The notes under the pieces were generated by a model. That model saw only the letters and a program-made list of their open reading frames with translations, had not been told where the DNA came from and did not search any database. Positions 54,293-64,000 of a DNA stretch of 64,000 nt are shown here, in pieces. Source of the DNA: Candidatus Puniceispirillum sp. (GTDB lineage Bacteria; Pseudomonadota; Alphaproteobacteria; Caedimonadales; UBA1908); NCBI GenBank assembly GCA_013822015.1, contig PNJU01000012.1:1-64000 (forward strand), given 5' to 3'. Position 1 is the first letter of the stretch, and every line of letters starts with the position of its first letter. Both the position numbers and the translations under genes were made by a program.

Positions 54293-54366
54293 GCGGGTGT
54301 AGTTCAGTGGTAGAACGTGAGCTTCCCAAGCTTAAGGTGGGGGTTCGATTCCCCTCACCCGCTCCA
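54293..54366 (+). tRNA. tRNA-Gly (CCC)
   Basis: 74 nucleotides with CCA. Acceptor arms GCGGGTG and CACCCGC pair, the anticodon loop TTCCCAA gives CCC, and the T arm is GGTTCGATTCC. Confidence 0.97.
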
Positions 54367-54385
54367 ATCTTGTGCACACGCGCCG

Positions 54386-56203
54386 TTAATGATCTCCGTG
54401 CAAGTCTCCAAAAAAGACAAAATGTCCTTTTCCGCTTTTCTTTGCGTGATACATAGCCGTGTCCGCGCACTCTATAAGCGTCTTCCCATCGCGCGCGTCG
54501 AAGGGAAAACTTGCAATACCAAGACTCACACCAAAGTGGGCGCGCACGCCATTTTTCTCGACATGGTCGCCAATGGATTCAAGGCACCTATTCGCTACGT
54601 TCTTGAGGAAGTCTTTTGCGTGCATGCGCGGCAAAAGCACACAAAATTCGTCACCGCCCAGCCTTGCAATCAAGTCTTCTTCCCGGAACACGCTCTTCAG
54701 CTTGCGTGCAACCGTTGTCAGCAAATAATCCCCAAAGGCGTGCCCCAGGGTGTCATTGACAGCTTTAAAACCGTCAAGGTCCGCATAGAGAAGGGAAAAC
54801 TCCTCTTCCTCCGCGCACAGCTCATCCAGGGATCTTTCAAAGTACGCCCGGTTCATGAGCCCCGTCAGCGCGTCGTGATTGGCCCTATGTAAAACAGATT
54901 CCTCCCGGCGTTTTTGAAAGGTAATATCCTTGTGAACTGTAGCCGTGCCTCCCATGGGAATGGGGTTATGCACGATTTCAATCCACCGTTGATCAGTCAG
55001 ACGCTCTTGCAATGGCTCACCGTCTGCGCGGCGAAAATGATCCAAACGGTCCTTGAGCCAATGGAGAAAGACGTCCTCTCCCGAGGTAACACCTCGCCGC
55101 TCCGGCTCATAGAGTCCCTGGTTATAGTTCAGCGTCAGGAAATACTCATAGGAAAAGATATGACCCACCTCCTGGGCGCAAGGGTAAAGGACCCGGAAGG
55201 ATTGATTGACCATGGACAAGCGCTCGTGCCTGTCAAAGATGGCAAAGCCCACATCGATGCTTTCAAGGGCTGCCTCCAGGCGTTTCTGCGTGGCTAAGAG
55301 CTCTTCCGCTTGCTGCTTTTCCGTGTCACCAAGCTGTTTTTTAAGAAGGCACGCGCTGACCCTTGCTTGCAAAAGGGTTGGATTGACGGGGGAGGATAGG
55401 AAGTCATCGGCGCCCGCACGAATACACTGAATGGCGCTTCCTTCATCTTGCAAACTTGAGATCACAAGAACCGGAATATGCATGGTTTGAAGATTGCTTT
55501 TAAGCACCCGCAGAACCTCATGGCCGCTCATGCCAGGCATCAAAATATCGAGCAAAATAAGATCTATCTTTTGCTTCTTCAAAACATCAAGGCCGTCTCG
55601 CCCGCTTTGAGCTTCAATGGTCTCGTGCCCGGCGTCTTGAAGTCTGCGCACGATAAGACGCCTTTTATCCTCGTCATCGTCGATGATGAGGATAACACCC
55701 CTGGCGGAGGTGGCACCAATGAAGCATGACGGGTACTCCTCGAGGGCGGCGCTTTCTTGAACGCCATAAGAATCCATGCGCACACGCTCAACAATCCCCA
55801 AAAGGGCTTTGGCTTTCTCCACCAATAGCCCCATGGTGGCAATGGCCTTAGGATCGCTCAGCCCTTCTTCAATGAAGATTTCGCCGTACCCCTTAATACA
55901 TCCCACATGGGCGCGCAAGTCATGCCTGCCCACACTCCAAAACTCTTCTCTTGGATCTTCTTGGGAGGTGTCCACACGCAGCTTGCCTGCCAAATCAAAG
56001 AGCTTGTCGATGGAAACCGCAATGGCTTTAAGATCTTTTGCACAAAGGGCACTCCTTGGCTCGGGAAAAAGCTCCTCCACAAAGGCAAAGGACTCCCTGA
56101 TATCTTTCTCTTGAGAAAGAAGTTCTTCTAAGGCCAGAGAGGCTGCCTTTAGACTTAGATGTGGCGCCTCATAAAAGACTGTCTTGGGTTCAGGGCGACT
56201 CAT
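54386..56203 (-). CDS. Diguanylate cyclase with DHp-like, REC and PAS domains
   Basis: 605 residues. A helical N-terminal region with a histidine-kinase-like H-box, GRHDLRAHVGCIKGYGE (His about 94), has no HATPase domain after it. A REC domain (about 168-285) has acidic residues in IIDDDED and phospho-Asp near 219, but the conserved Lys is replaced: DFLSSPV instead of the usual KP. A PAS-like domain (about 310-370) follows, then GGDEF with intact RLGGDEF near 514-520. An inhibitory RxxD I-site (REED) lies five residues before GGDEF. It should make c-di-GMP. AAAGG precedes ATG by 9 bases. A DivK-like regulator gene is just upstream. Confidence 0.88.
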   Translation of the reverse strand: MSRPEPKTVFYEAPHLSLKAASLALEELLSQEKDIRESFAFVEELFPEPRSALCAKDLKAIAVSIDKLFDLAGKLRVDTSQEDPREEFWSVGRHDLRAHVGCIKGYGEIFIEEGLSDPKAIATMGLLVEKAKALLGIVERVRMDSYGVQESAALEEYPSCFIGATSARGVILIIDDDEDKRRLIVRRLQDAGHETIEAQSGRDGLDVLKKQKIDLILLDILMPGMSGHEVLRVLKSNLQTMHIPVLVISSLQDEGSAIQCIRAGADDFLSSPVNPTLLQARVSACLLKKQLGDTEKQQAEELLATQKRLEAALESIDVGFAIFDRHERLSMVNQSFRVLYPCAQEVGHIFSYEYFLTLNYNQGLYEPERRGVTSGEDVFLHWLKDRLDHFRRADGEPLQERLTDQRWIEIVHNPIPMGGTATVHKDITFQKRREESVLHRANHDALTGLMNRAYFERSLDELCAEEEEFSLLYADLDGFKAVNDTLGHAFGDYLLTTVARKLKSVFREEDLIARLGGDEFCVLLPRMHAKDFLKNVANRCLESIGDHVEKNGVRAHFGVSLGIASFPFDARDGKTLIECADTAMYHAKKSGKGHFVFFGDLHGDH

Positions 56204-56273
56204 ATCCGACTACCTTTCACGCAGCAAAAACCGGTAACTAACGATTTCTTAACAAGGAAAAACACATGATGAT

Positions 56274-56636
56274 CTATGATATTAACGCTTTCATTTTATT
56301 AAGTAACCTTTCAAGCTCAATGGGCTTTGTATCAAAATCATCGCAGCCCGCCTCAAGGGCTTTCTCCCTATCTTCAACCATGGCATGGGCGGTGAGTGCA
56401 ATAACAGGGATGGTCCGCGTCTCCTCTTGAGACTTCAAAACGCGCGTGGCTTGCCACCCGTCCATCTTAGGCAAACTCATATCCATCAAAACAAGGTCTG
56501 GCTTTTCTTGGATGGTTTTGGCAACCCCCTCTTCCCCATCAAAGGCTAAGAGGACCTCATAACCCTGTCGCACCAAGCGGCGCGATAGCATATCCCTGTT
56601 CATCTCATTATCTTCTACAAGCAATATCCTTGCCAC
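56274..56636 (-). CDS. Single-domain response regulator (DivK-like)
   Basis: 120 residues, only a REC domain. The acidic pair Glu8-Asp9, phospho-Asp52 in VLMDMSLPKMDGW, the Thr in VIALTAHAM and Lys in DTKPIE are all present. DivK-type proteins relay phosphate without a DNA-binding output and control cell-cycle kinases in alphaproteobacteria. It lies 70 bases upstream of, and co-directional with, the GGDEF protein, as divK-pleD are paired in Caulobacter. It is therefore a likely partner. Confidence 0.85.
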   Translation of the reverse strand: MARILLVEDNEMNRDMLSRRLVRQGYEVLLAFDGEEGVAKTIQEKPDLVLMDMSLPKMDGWQATRVLKSQEETRTIPVIALTAHAMVEDREKALEAGCDDFDTKPIELERLLNKMKALIS

Positions 56637-56694
56637 CCCGTTCGTCCTTATGTAACCTTTACTTTACCCCATCATAAACCCACATTGGCATACG

Positions 56695-57240
56695 ATGAAA
56701 GACCAAATATTGACCACTACTCCTCTTAAAATGGGGCATCCATCCTTAAGAAAATATTGCGAAGAAGTTAAGGAGTTTGAAGGTGCCCGTAATACAGGCA
56801 TTTTTTTTAAGGAGCTGATCGAAAAAAATCCGTGGTCCGGCATCGCCGCCCCGCAACTGGGGGTAAATCTACAGATTGTGGCCTTCCAGTTGGCGCCCGA
56901 GGTAGCAGAGCGTAAGGGCGGCACAGCGTGCCCCCCACGGGTTCTGATGAACCCTGTCATCACACCCTTAACCAATGAAACCTACGACGACTGGGAGGCG
57001 TGCTTGAGTCTGCCAGATCTCATGGGGCTTGTGCCACGCTACACTCACATTCGCTTTGAGGGTGTGGATGAGACGGGCGCACCTGTGGATGAGGAGGCCC
57101 ATGGTCACCTCGCGCGCATTATCCAACACGAGTGTGACCACCTCCAGGGGATTTTGTACCCCGAGCGTATGAAGGACCTCACGGCCCTTATTTACCGGGA
57201 CCAGTTCCAAGTTTGGCAAGAAGAGTACGGCCTATTGTAG
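56695..57240 (+). CDS. def: Peptide deformylase
   Basis: 181 residues. All three deformylase motifs are present: GIAAPQLGVN, EACLSLP (the metal Cys; the common form is EGCLS) and QHECDHLQG (HExxH zinc site). It removes the formyl group from nascent N-terminal methionine. The Gly-to-Ala change in motif 2 is seen in divergent, type II/III-like forms. Ribosome-binding site weak. It overlaps the convergent gene by 9 bases. Confidence 0.92.
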   Translation: MKDQILTTTPLKMGHPSLRKYCEEVKEFEGARNTGIFFKELIEKNPWSGIAAPQLGVNLQIVAFQLAPEVAERKGGTACPPRVLMNPVITPLTNETYDDWEACLSLPDLMGLVPRYTHIRFEGVDETGAPVDEEAHGHLARIIQHECDHLQGILYPERMKDLTALIYRDQFQVWQEEYGLL

Positions 57241-58305
57241 GATGCACTTCTGCTTTGATCCGTGGACCTTATGCTGTTGTAAATTCGCCTGAGACTCAGT
57301 GAGTTCAACAGAGCGTTGAGGGGGCACCATCCACATGGTCAGGGACTGGCCCTCCATAAGGGGCAGAAATGAGTTGCCAAAAAATTGCCCTTTGTAAACA
57401 CCTGGTGTCATCTTTTTTGGCGCAGGCAGTGGCACCCAATAAGGTTCAGGGGCAAGAAAGGTCAACAAGTCATAGGACAAAGACCCTTTTGCAACCAGCT
57501 CATCCCCAGCGCTAGACTCTGACGGCACGGCACTTTGTCGACCGCCCATAACCTGTGACCATGTCAGCGCAAAATCACTCTGCACAAGAGTATGAAGACT
57601 TTCCGGGTTTTGCTTGGTGTAAAACGTGTAAAGAGTCCCGTGATCGCGCCAGTTCAAATAAGGAAAGGCATAGCGGATGTGATACAAAAATGCATGACGT
57701 TGGTCCGGGGTAAGGTCAACTAAGTCTTGCACGCTGATCTTGTGCCTGCCCGTGGGGGCTGCATCGGGGGCAAGGGCTCCCTCATGTGACATAAGATCAT
57801 CCTGGTGCATTATAAAGGGAAGGGTCTGCACAAGGGAGATGCACTTTTCCTTAGCAGCAAGGGTCAAGATTTGTGGCACAACATGACCTGGCTTTGCTTC
57901 CAGGGTCTCTAAGCTTACAGGCCACATATGCGCGTTCACAAAAAGTGCAAAGAGCGCTTGTCCAAGCTCCGTTTCTGGAAGTCCCTCGGGCAGCTGAGCC
58001 AAATTCACTTTCAGCCAAGACATGACGTGAGGGACCTTTGCCATGTATGTTTGCAGTTGCGCGTTGCTAGGCTGTGTTTCTTCATCCCACGCGGGCGCGT
58101 CCCGTGTCAGACAGAAAACCTGGGTTTCACTACGTAAATTATGGGCCTTTTCGAGGGCAAAAGTATCCGGCGCATTGGCACCGCGCACAGCCGACATAAA
58201 CGTCCCCAAAAGCTCTTCTTGAGGGGACGCATAAGGACTGGCAAACGCATTTGCACTGATAAATATACTTAAACCGAGTACTGCAGCACGAAAAATGGAC
58301 GTCAT
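57232..58305 (-). CDS. Exported hypothetical protein
   Basis: 357 residues from ATG 58305, with GGAAAAG upstream; the longer frame to 58386 has no support. Signal peptide MTSIFRAAVLGLSIFISANAFA. The mature protein is mixed, with HDxxL-like and Pro-rich segments but no motif I can name. The two segments LTPDQRHAFLYHIRYAFPYL and SDFALTWSQVMGG suggest a folded helical core. Function unknown. Confidence 0.6.
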   Translation of the reverse strand: MTSIFRAAVLGLSIFISANAFASPYASPQEELLGTFMSAVRGANAPDTFALEKAHNLRSETQVFCLTRDAPAWDEETQPSNAQLQTYMAKVPHVMSWLKVNLAQLPEGLPETELGQALFALFVNAHMWPVSLETLEAKPGHVVPQILTLAAKEKCISLVQTLPFIMHQDDLMSHEGALAPDAAPTGRHKISVQDLVDLTPDQRHAFLYHIRYAFPYLNWRDHGTLYTFYTKQNPESLHTLVQSDFALTWSQVMGGRQSAVPSESSAGDELVAKGSLSYDLLTFLAPEPYWVPLPAPKKMTPGVYKGQFFGNSFLPLMEGQSLTMWMVPPQRSVELTESQANLQQHKVHGSKQKCILQ

Positions 58306-58431
58306 AACTTCTTTTCCAATGGGTTTTATTGAAACTTGTTTGAACACATAAAAGAAGTTTTTGTCAAGTTTTTTCCAATATGGCAATAATTGAGCAAGTG
58401 CCCCTTAAACACACCATTTTGCAAAAAAGAG

Positions 58432-58462
58432 TAACCCCATGAAGCGCATTTTCATGGGGTTT
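58432..58462 (-). terminator. Rho-independent terminator of alaS
   Basis: On the minus strand AAACCCCATGAA and TTCATGGGGTT pair around a 7-base loop, followed by ACTCTTTTTT. It lies 15 bases after the alaS stop. Confidence 0.75.
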
Positions 58463-58476
58463 CGGCAAAAAGAAAA

Positions 58477-61152
58477 TTAATTCAGGATGGTTTGCGCAAA
58501 GGCTTTCACGGCCGTGAAAACATCATCGGCGCCTGCCGTGTTATCGCCACCGGCCTGGGCCATGTCTGGGCGTCCGCCTCCCCCTTTACCGCCAAGGGCA
58601 CTGACGCTGGCGCGCACCAAGTCAACGGCGCTGAGCTTAGCCGAGAGGGCGCTGTCCACACTGATGACAAGGGAGGCCTTTCCTTCAAAGATGCCAAAAA
58701 GGGCAATCACACCCTGAGGGTTTTGGGCGCGCAGGGTATCCGCAAGACCTTTAAGGTCCTTGGGAGAGACGCCTTCTAAGACACGCATCACGAAAGGTAC
58801 ACCGCCCACCATCTCTGGTGCTGCTTGTGCACTTACCCCGCCTGAACCACCCCCGAAAGCAAGCTTAGTGGTCAGCTCCTTCACCTCACGCTCAAGGCGG
58901 CGGCGCTCTTCTAAAAGACCCTCAACGCGCGCGGCAATCTGGGTCACAGGCGCCTTCAAGATAGACGCGGCCCCGTCCAGAATATCCAGGCGTTCCTGCA
59001 CAAAGGCCAGGGCGCCTTCGCCCGTGACGGCCTCTAGGCGCCTCACCCCCGCCGCTACGCTGCTTTGGGCGATGATCTTGAAAAAACCAATGTCACCTGT
59101 GGCGCTGACGTGGGTGCCCCCACAGAACTCAACGGAGTAAGAATCCGCATGTGCGGGCGCTCCCATGGAGACAACGCGCACCTCATCCCCGTATTTCTCG
59201 CCAAAAAGGGCCACAGCGCCCGTGGCAAGGGCCTCTTTTGTGGACAAAAGACGCGTTTGGGCGGGCGTGTTGAGGCGCACCACCCTGTTGACTTCTTCCT
59301 CCAAGCGGCGCAACTGATCTGGGCTTAAGGGATCAGCGTAGCTAAAGTCAAAGCGTAGGCGTTCAGGGGTCACCAGCGACCCTTTCTGGGTCACCTGCTC
59401 GCCCAAAAGATCACGAAGCGCCTTATGGAGCAAGTGAGTGGCCGAGTGGTTGGCCTTTGTGCGCGCACGCTTGTGTGCGTCCACATGAAGGGTTAAGGTC
59501 TGTCCCTTCTTTAAGGTGCCAGCCCCGACGCGCGCCTGGTGCACAAAAAGACCATCGGCCTTTTTCGTCACGTTTGTGATCTCTAAGCGTGTGCCTTCAG
59601 GGGAGACCGCTTCGCCGCTATCACCAATCTGGCCACCGGACTCGGCGTAGAAAGGCGTCTGGTTGGTGACAAAGGCCACCGTATCGCCCACACCCGCCTC
59701 TTCCACCAGCACCCCGTCCTTGACAAGCGCCTGCACCACGCCTTGTGCTTCTAAGGTTGTGTACCCCAAAAAGTCCGTGGCACCATGGGCCTCTTGAAGC
59801 TCAAACCACACGCGGGTGTCAGCCTCTTCCCCGGATCCTGTCCAGCTGGCCCTTGCTTTCGCGCGCTGGGCCTCCATGGCGTCTTCGAAGCCCGTAAGAT
59901 CCACGCCCTTGCCTTGTCCACGCAAAATATCTTGTGTCAGATCAAGGGGGAAGCCGTAGGTATCGTAAAGCTGGAACGCCACGTCTCCAGACAAAGTTCC
60001 CCCCGTTTGAAGACCGTCTGTTTCCTGGGACAACAGCTTGAGCCCACGGCCCAAAGTCTGACGAAAGCGCTCTTCTTCGGCGCGCAGGGTCTCTTGAATA
60101 AGGGCCTGGGCGCGGTGAAGCTCATCATAAGTCTCCCCCATCTCGGCAACAAGTGTGGGCACCAAGGCATGGAGGAAGGGCTCTTTGGTGCCAAGTAAGT
60201 AAGCGTGACGGCTCGCCCGGCGCAAAATCCGGCGCAGCACATATCCGCGCCCTTCGTTGGAAGGCAAAATCCCGTCTGCCACCATAAAGCTGCAGGCACG
60301 CAGATGGTCGGCAATCACGCGGTGAGACACAAGGGCGTCACCGACAGCCTCCACACCACTTAACTCCTGGCTCGCCTGGATCAGATGACGGAAGAGATCC
60401 GTCTCATAGTTGCTGGTGACCCCTTGCAACACTGCCGACAAACGCTCGAGGCCACTGCCCGTATCAATGGAGGGCTTGGGTAGATTCACGCGAATAATTT
60501 GGCCGTCATCCCCCATGATCTGGTCATACTGCATAAAGACAAGGTTCCAGATTTCCACAAAGCGGTCCCCGTCCTCATCCTTTGTGCCAGGAGGGCCGCC
60601 AAAGATGTGATCCCCGTGGTCAAAGAAGATTTCCGAGCACGGGCCACAAGGGCCTGTGTCGCCGGCGGACCAGAAGTTATCACTGCCCGAGATGCGCAGG
60701 ATTTTGTCGTCCCCAAAACCTGCTATCTTCTTCCACAGATTTGCAGCCTCGTCGTCATCCACGTAAACGGTCACAAGCAAGCGGTCTTTGGGCAGGGCAA
60801 GCTCACGGCTGACAAGCTCCCAGGCAAAGGAAATGGCTTCTTCCTTGAAATAGTCTCCAAAGGAAAAGTTCCCCATCATCTCAAAGAAGGTGTGATGACG
60901 GGTGGTGTAGCCTACGTTTTCCAGGTCGTTATGTTTGCCGCCTGCGCGCAGACACTTCTGGGCAGACGTTGCCCGTGTATAGGGAGGGGTCGCCGCACCC
61001 GTAAAATAGTTCTTAAAAGGCACCATGCCCGCGGCCGTGAACAAAAGGGTCGGATCATTGTGGGGAACAAGGGGCGCAGACGGGACAATGGTATGCCCCT
61101 TGGCCTCAAAATAAGACAAAAAGTCACGACGAATTTTGGACACGGTCCACAT
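58477..61152 (-). CDS. alaS: Alanyl-tRNA synthetase
   Basis: 891 residues, the family length. Catalytic class II domain with the [17 protein letters not shown]-type motif 2 region ([18 protein letters not shown]), the tRNA-recognition helices, the editing domain zinc site HSATHLLH plus CGGTHV, and the C-terminal DHHA1 domain ending [13 protein letters not shown]. It charges tRNA-Ala and edits Ser/Gly errors. AAGGA is 8-9 bases before ATG. It follows recA, a common proteobacterial order. Confidence 0.98.
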   Translation of the reverse strand: MWTVSKIRRDFLSYFEAKGHTIVPSAPLVPHNDPTLLFTAAGMVPFKNYFTGAATPPYTRATSAQKCLRAGGKHNDLENVGYTTRHHTFFEMMGNFSFGDYFKEEAISFAWELVSRELALPKDRLLVTVYVDDDEAANLWKKIAGFGDDKILRISGSDNFWSAGDTGPCGPCSEIFFDHGDHIFGGPPGTKDEDGDRFVEIWNLVFMQYDQIMGDDGQIIRVNLPKPSIDTGSGLERLSAVLQGVTSNYETDLFRHLIQASQELSGVEAVGDALVSHRVIADHLRACSFMVADGILPSNEGRGYVLRRILRRASRHAYLLGTKEPFLHALVPTLVAEMGETYDELHRAQALIQETLRAEEERFRQTLGRGLKLLSQETDGLQTGGTLSGDVAFQLYDTYGFPLDLTQDILRGQGKGVDLTGFEDAMEAQRAKARASWTGSGEEADTRVWFELQEAHGATDFLGYTTLEAQGVVQALVKDGVLVEEAGVGDTVAFVTNQTPFYAESGGQIGDSGEAVSPEGTRLEITNVTKKADGLFVHQARVGAGTLKKGQTLTLHVDAHKRARTKANHSATHLLHKALRDLLGEQVTQKGSLVTPERLRFDFSYADPLSPDQLRRLEEEVNRVVRLNTPAQTRLLSTKEALATGAVALFGEKYGDEVRVVSMGAPAHADSYSVEFCGGTHVSATGDIGFFKIIAQSSVAAGVRRLEAVTGEGALAFVQERLDILDGAASILKAPVTQIAARVEGLLEERRRLEREVKELTTKLAFGGGSGGVSAQAAPEMVGGVPFVMRVLEGVSPKDLKGLADTLRAQNPQGVIALFGIFEGKASLVISVDSALSAKLSAVDLVRASVSALGGKGGGGRPDMAQAGGDNTAGADDVFTAVKAFAQTILN

Positions 61153-61234
61153 GGAGATTTTCCTTATGTTTTGTCAGTCTATATAAAATATGTAGGTGAT
61201 CGAGGGGGATGGGACCGGCCCACCCCCTTTTTGC

Positions 61235-62278
61235 TTACGCAGCGTCTTCGTCCGACGCCTCATTTTCTTCGGCGCCGCTAGACAGAAGCTCCTGGGCGAT
61301 GAGGCCCCCATTGGCGCGAATGGCGTGCTCAATGGCCTCTGCCGTGGCAGGGTTTTCCTTCAGGTAAGCACGCACCGCCTCGCGCCCTTGGCCAATGCGC
61401 TCACCGTCATAGGCGTACCATGAGCCGGACTTCTCAATGACTTCGCTTTTCACGCCCAAATCAATGAGCTCGCCGGTCTTAGAGATACCCTCACCGTACA
61501 TGATGTCGAACTCAACGGTTCTAAAGGGAGGGGCGACCTTGTTCTTCACGACCTTCACGCGGGTTTGGTTACCCACAACCTCGTCCTTGTTCTTGATGGC
61601 GCCGATGCGGCGAATATCAAGACGCACGGAGGCGTAGAACTTCAACGCGTTACCACCGGTGGTTGTCTCAGGTGAGCCGAACATCACGCCAATTTTGTGA
61701 CGGATTTGGTTAATGAAAATCACCGTACAGTTTGTGCGGGAGATAGAGCCTGTGAGCTTACGCAGGGCTTGGCTCATGAGGCGCGCTTGAAGACCCATGT
61801 GGGAATCTCCCATCTCACCTTCAAGCTCAGCCTTAGGCACAAGGGCCGCCACGCTGTCCACAATGACCACCTCAACGCCGCCCGAGCGCACGAGGGTGTC
61901 GGCAATCTCAAGGGCTTGCTCGCCGGCGTCTGGTTGCGCCACGATAAGCTCATTCACATTTACCCCAAGCTTTTGGGCGTAGATGGGATCCAGGGCATGC
62001 TCGGCGTCAATGAACGCGCATGTGCCGCCTTTTTTCTGGGCCTCTGCCACCACGTGGAGCGCCAGCGTCGTCTTACCGGAGCTCTCAGGCCCATACACCT
62101 CGATAATGCGTCCCCTGGGAAGGCCGCCTACACCCAGCGCAATATCCAGGCCCAAAGAGCCCGTGGAGATGGCATCAATGGCCACGGTCTCTTGTTGACC
62201 CAGACGCATAACGGACCCCTTACCATAGGCACGCTCAATTTGCGTAATAGCGGCCTCTAGTGCTTTTTGACGATCCAT
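61235..62278 (-). CDS. recA: Recombinase RecA
   Basis: 347 residues. Walker [10 protein letters not shown] near 69-77, the L1/L2 DNA-binding loops ([36 protein letters not shown]), and the [14 protein letters not shown] signature. It drives homologous recombination and promotes self-cleavage of UmuD, encoded in the same window. AAGGGG is 7 bases before ATG. The 75-base upstream region shows no GTTC-N7-GTTC LexA box. Confidence 0.99.
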   Translation of the reverse strand: MDRQKALEAAITQIERAYGKGSVMRLGQQETVAIDAISTGSLGLDIALGVGGLPRGRIIEVYGPESSGKTTLALHVVAEAQKKGGTCAFIDAEHALDPIYAQKLGVNVNELIVAQPDAGEQALEIADTLVRSGGVEVVIVDSVAALVPKAELEGEMGDSHMGLQARLMSQALRKLTGSISRTNCTVIFINQIRHKIGVMFGSPETTTGGNALKFYASVRLDIRRIGAIKNKDEVVGNQTRVKVVKNKVAPPFRTVEFDIMYGEGISKTGELIDLGVKSEVIEKSGSWYAYDGERIGQGREAVRAYLKENPATAEAIEHAIRANGGLIAQELLSSGAEENEASDEDAA

Positions 62279-62353
62279 GGAAAATCCCCTTTCCTTTTGT
62301 TCAAAACCATTATTTTGTTTATTCCATACCCGGGCGCGCCTTGCAAGACGTGC

Positions 62354-64000
62354 TTAGATATCCACACTGTCCACAAGACATGCATTATTTTGAATATAGG
62401 CAAAGCGCCGCTCTGCCTTGCGCCCCATGAGATGCTCCACAAACTCCTCCAGCGCCACAAGGGCCTCAGGATCGTTTGAACCCAAGCTCACCAAATGATC
62501 GGGCAGCGTCACCCGCAAAAGGGTGCGTGTGCGCACATCCATGGTGGTTTCCTTCAGGTGCTGCCAAGACATCTCTCCCAGACCCTTAAAGCGGCTGATC
62601 TCTGTCTTACCCTTGGCAAAGGTCGTGCGCAGGACTTCTTCCTTATGGGCGTCATCACGGGCATAGATGGATTTTGACCCCTGGGTCAGACGGTAAAGGG
62701 GCGGGAGCGCCAAATATAGATGCCCGTTTTCAATGAGGGTGCGCATCTCCAAAAAGAAGAATGTCATGAGGAGGGCTGCAATGTGCGCCCCGTCCACGTC
62801 CGCGTCGGTCATGATAATGATGCGGTGGTAACGCAAATTATCCAGGTGGCACTTGGCGCTTGTCCCACATCCCAGCGCCTTGGCCAGATCCGTCAGCTCT
62901 TGGTTGGCCAGCGCCTTATCCGTTGTGGCTGAGGCAACGTTGAGGATTTTTCCGCGCAGGGGCAAAACCGCCTGGGTCTTGCGATCACGGGCTTGCTTGG
63001 CGCTGCCACCGGCGGAGTCTCCCTCCACAAGAAAGAGCTCACACTCCTCAGGATGAGTGCTCATACAATCGGCAAGCTTGCCCGGCAGGCGCAGGCGCTT
63101 TGTCACACTCTGGCGCGCGGTTTCCTTGGCTTGACGGCGCTTGAGGCGCATGTCTAAGCGCTCGCACACATGCTCGATGAGGGCTTCTGACACGTCCTTG
63201 CGCTCACTGAGCCACTGGTCAAAACGGTCCTTGATGGCCGCCTCCACAAGACGCGTGACTTGGGAGCTGACAAGGCGCTCCTTTGTCTGGCCCTGGAATT
63301 GTGGTTGCCTCACAAAGGCAGACATAATGACAACGGCCCCACCCAGACAATCATCGGCGGTGAACTGGGCAGCGCGCTTGTTGTTCAAAAGCTCTCCGTA
63401 TCCACGAAGGGAACGCATGATGGCCTGTTTAAAGCCCGCCTCGTGGGTGCCACCCAGGGGCGTTGCGACCGTATTACAATAGGAGGTGAACGTACCGTCA
63501 TCCCACTCGGGCCAAGCAAGGGCCCACTCCACACGTCCAGAACCATCGGAAAAAGCTGCCTCGCCCGCAAAAATATCCGGGGTAAGAAGCTCCTTGCCCT
63601 CAAGGTGTTCTTTGAGGTAATCGCTAAGCCCTTCCGGAAAGAAAAAGCGGTCCTGGGCAGGGGTGGCGGCGTCCTTGCCCAGTAAAGACGCGTCACAGGT
63701 CCAGCGAATTTCCACGCCCCGGAACAAATAGGCCTTGGCGCGGATCATCTGGTAAAGACGCGCCGGGCGCAGGCGCACACCTTCATCGAAGATGGTCATA
63801 TCTGGCGCAAAGCTGACGGCAGTCCCTCGGCGATTATGCACAGGCCCCATGAGGGTCAAAGCGCTTGTTGGGGCGCCCTTTGAGTAGGTCTGACGCCAAA
63901 GCTGCTTCTGGGCCACAACCTCCACAATGAGGGTTTCGGACAGGGCGTTCACAACGCTCATCCCCACACCGTGCAAACCACCCGATGTCTCGTAGGCGCC
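62354..64000 (-). CDS. parE: DNA topoisomerase IV subunit B (5' end outside window)
   Basis: The frame continues through the right edge, so the N-terminal part of the ATPase domain is missing. Visible: the GHKL glycine loop GGLHGVGMSVVNAL, the second ATPase subdomain, the TOPRIM domain with EGDSAGGSAKQARDRKTQAV and TDADVDGAHI, and the C-terminal NGHLYLALPPLYRL and MGRKAERRFAYIQNNA. The RDRKTQAVLPLRGKILNV and FIQ-like endings point to ParE rather than GyrB. It decatenates daughter chromosomes with ParC. Confidence 0.93.
   Translation of the reverse strand, partial: GAYETSGGLHGVGMSVVNALSETLIVEVVAQKQLWRQTYSKGAPTSALTLMGPVHNRRGTAVSFAPDMTIFDEGVRLRPARLYQMIRAKAYLFRGVEIRWTCDASLLGKDAATPAQDRFFFPEGLSDYLKEHLEGKELLTPDIFAGEAAFSDGSGRVEWALAWPEWDDGTFTSYCNTVATPLGGTHEAGFKQAIMRSLRGYGELLNNKRAAQFTADDCLGGAVVIMSAFVRQPQFQGQTKERLVSSQVTRLVEAAIKDRFDQWLSERKDVSEALIEHVCERLDMRLKRRQAKETARQSVTKRLRLPGKLADCMSTHPEECELFLVEGDSAGGSAKQARDRKTQAVLPLRGKILNVASATTDKALANQELTDLAKALGCGTSAKCHLDNLRYHRIIIMTDADVDGAHIAALLMTFFFLEMRTLIENGHLYLALPPLYRLTQGSKSIYARDDAHKEEVLRTTFAKGKTEISRFKGLGEMSWQHLKETTMDVRTRTLLRVTLPDHLVSLGSNDPEALVALEEFVEHLMGRKAERRFAYIQNNACLVDSVDI

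Noticed and set aside
54174-54470. Open frame overlapping tRNA-Gly
   Set aside because: It runs through the tRNA antisense and matches no family.

Overview
The window reads as chromosomal DNA of an alphaproteobacterium with a host-associated, probably intracellular, lifestyle. The alphaproteobacterial signs are a PopZ-type polar organiser, an Hda protein next to a PerM-type permease, a DivK-like single-domain response regulator, a Rickettsia-type isocitrate dehydrogenase of about 490 residues, and an initiator tRNA with the A-U/G-C/G-C anticodon-stem variant known from some alphaproteobacteria. The host-associated signs are many exported proteins of unknown function, among them NB-ARC/TPR (STAND) proteins, leucine-rich-repeat proteins and a polybasic secreted protein. 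A Holosporales- or Caedibacter-like relative is my inference; no rRNA is present to test it. I see no insertion sequence, prophage or CRISPR array.

Layout. 1-4.9 kb: two tandem STAND/TPR gene copies, the second interrupted by an in-frame TAA, then a nucleoside deaminase and a Cys-rich exported protein. 5.1-7.5 kb: umuD-umuC and a LysE-type exporter. 7.7-12.7 kb: a nitrogen block (amtB, glsA, glnA, TorF-type porin), each gene but one closed by a clear terminator. 12.7-16.4 kb: an O-antigen ligase-like membrane protein and an ABC pair resembling TrpYZ. 16.7-19.4 kb: tRNA-Phe, a lipoprotein and two exported unknowns. 19.5-30.2 kb: a long plus-strand housekeeping run: pepA, holC, ndk, a DUF2066 protein, a pgsA-like gene, perM, hda, ftsH, glmM, miaA, maoC. 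30.3-34.8 kb: exported unknowns, tRNA-fMet and two LRR proteins. 34.9-37.6 kb: fliJ, fliI and a DMT permease. 37.8-42.7 kb: icd, tRNA-Leu, a RNase D-like exonuclease, a HEAT-repeat protein and an exported protein.

42.7-49.2 kb (minus strand) is a tight seven-gene run, pcm-rhodanese-tolC-popZ-lptA-lptB-rpoN, joining protein repair, outer-membrane export, polar organisation, LPS transport and sigma-54. lptC is not in its usual place. 49.4-58.3 kb: a PfkB kinase, a lipoprotein secretin, two exported unknowns, tRNA-Gly, a DHp-REC-PAS-GGDEF diguanylate cyclase, a DivK-like regulator, peptide deformylase and another exported unknown. 58.5-64 kb: alaS, recA and parE, the last running off the right edge.

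The housekeeping genes look intact. The novelty lies in the exported proteins, the tandem STAND genes and the regulatory or signalling oddities listed as findings. All domain calls are by eye; no database search was run.
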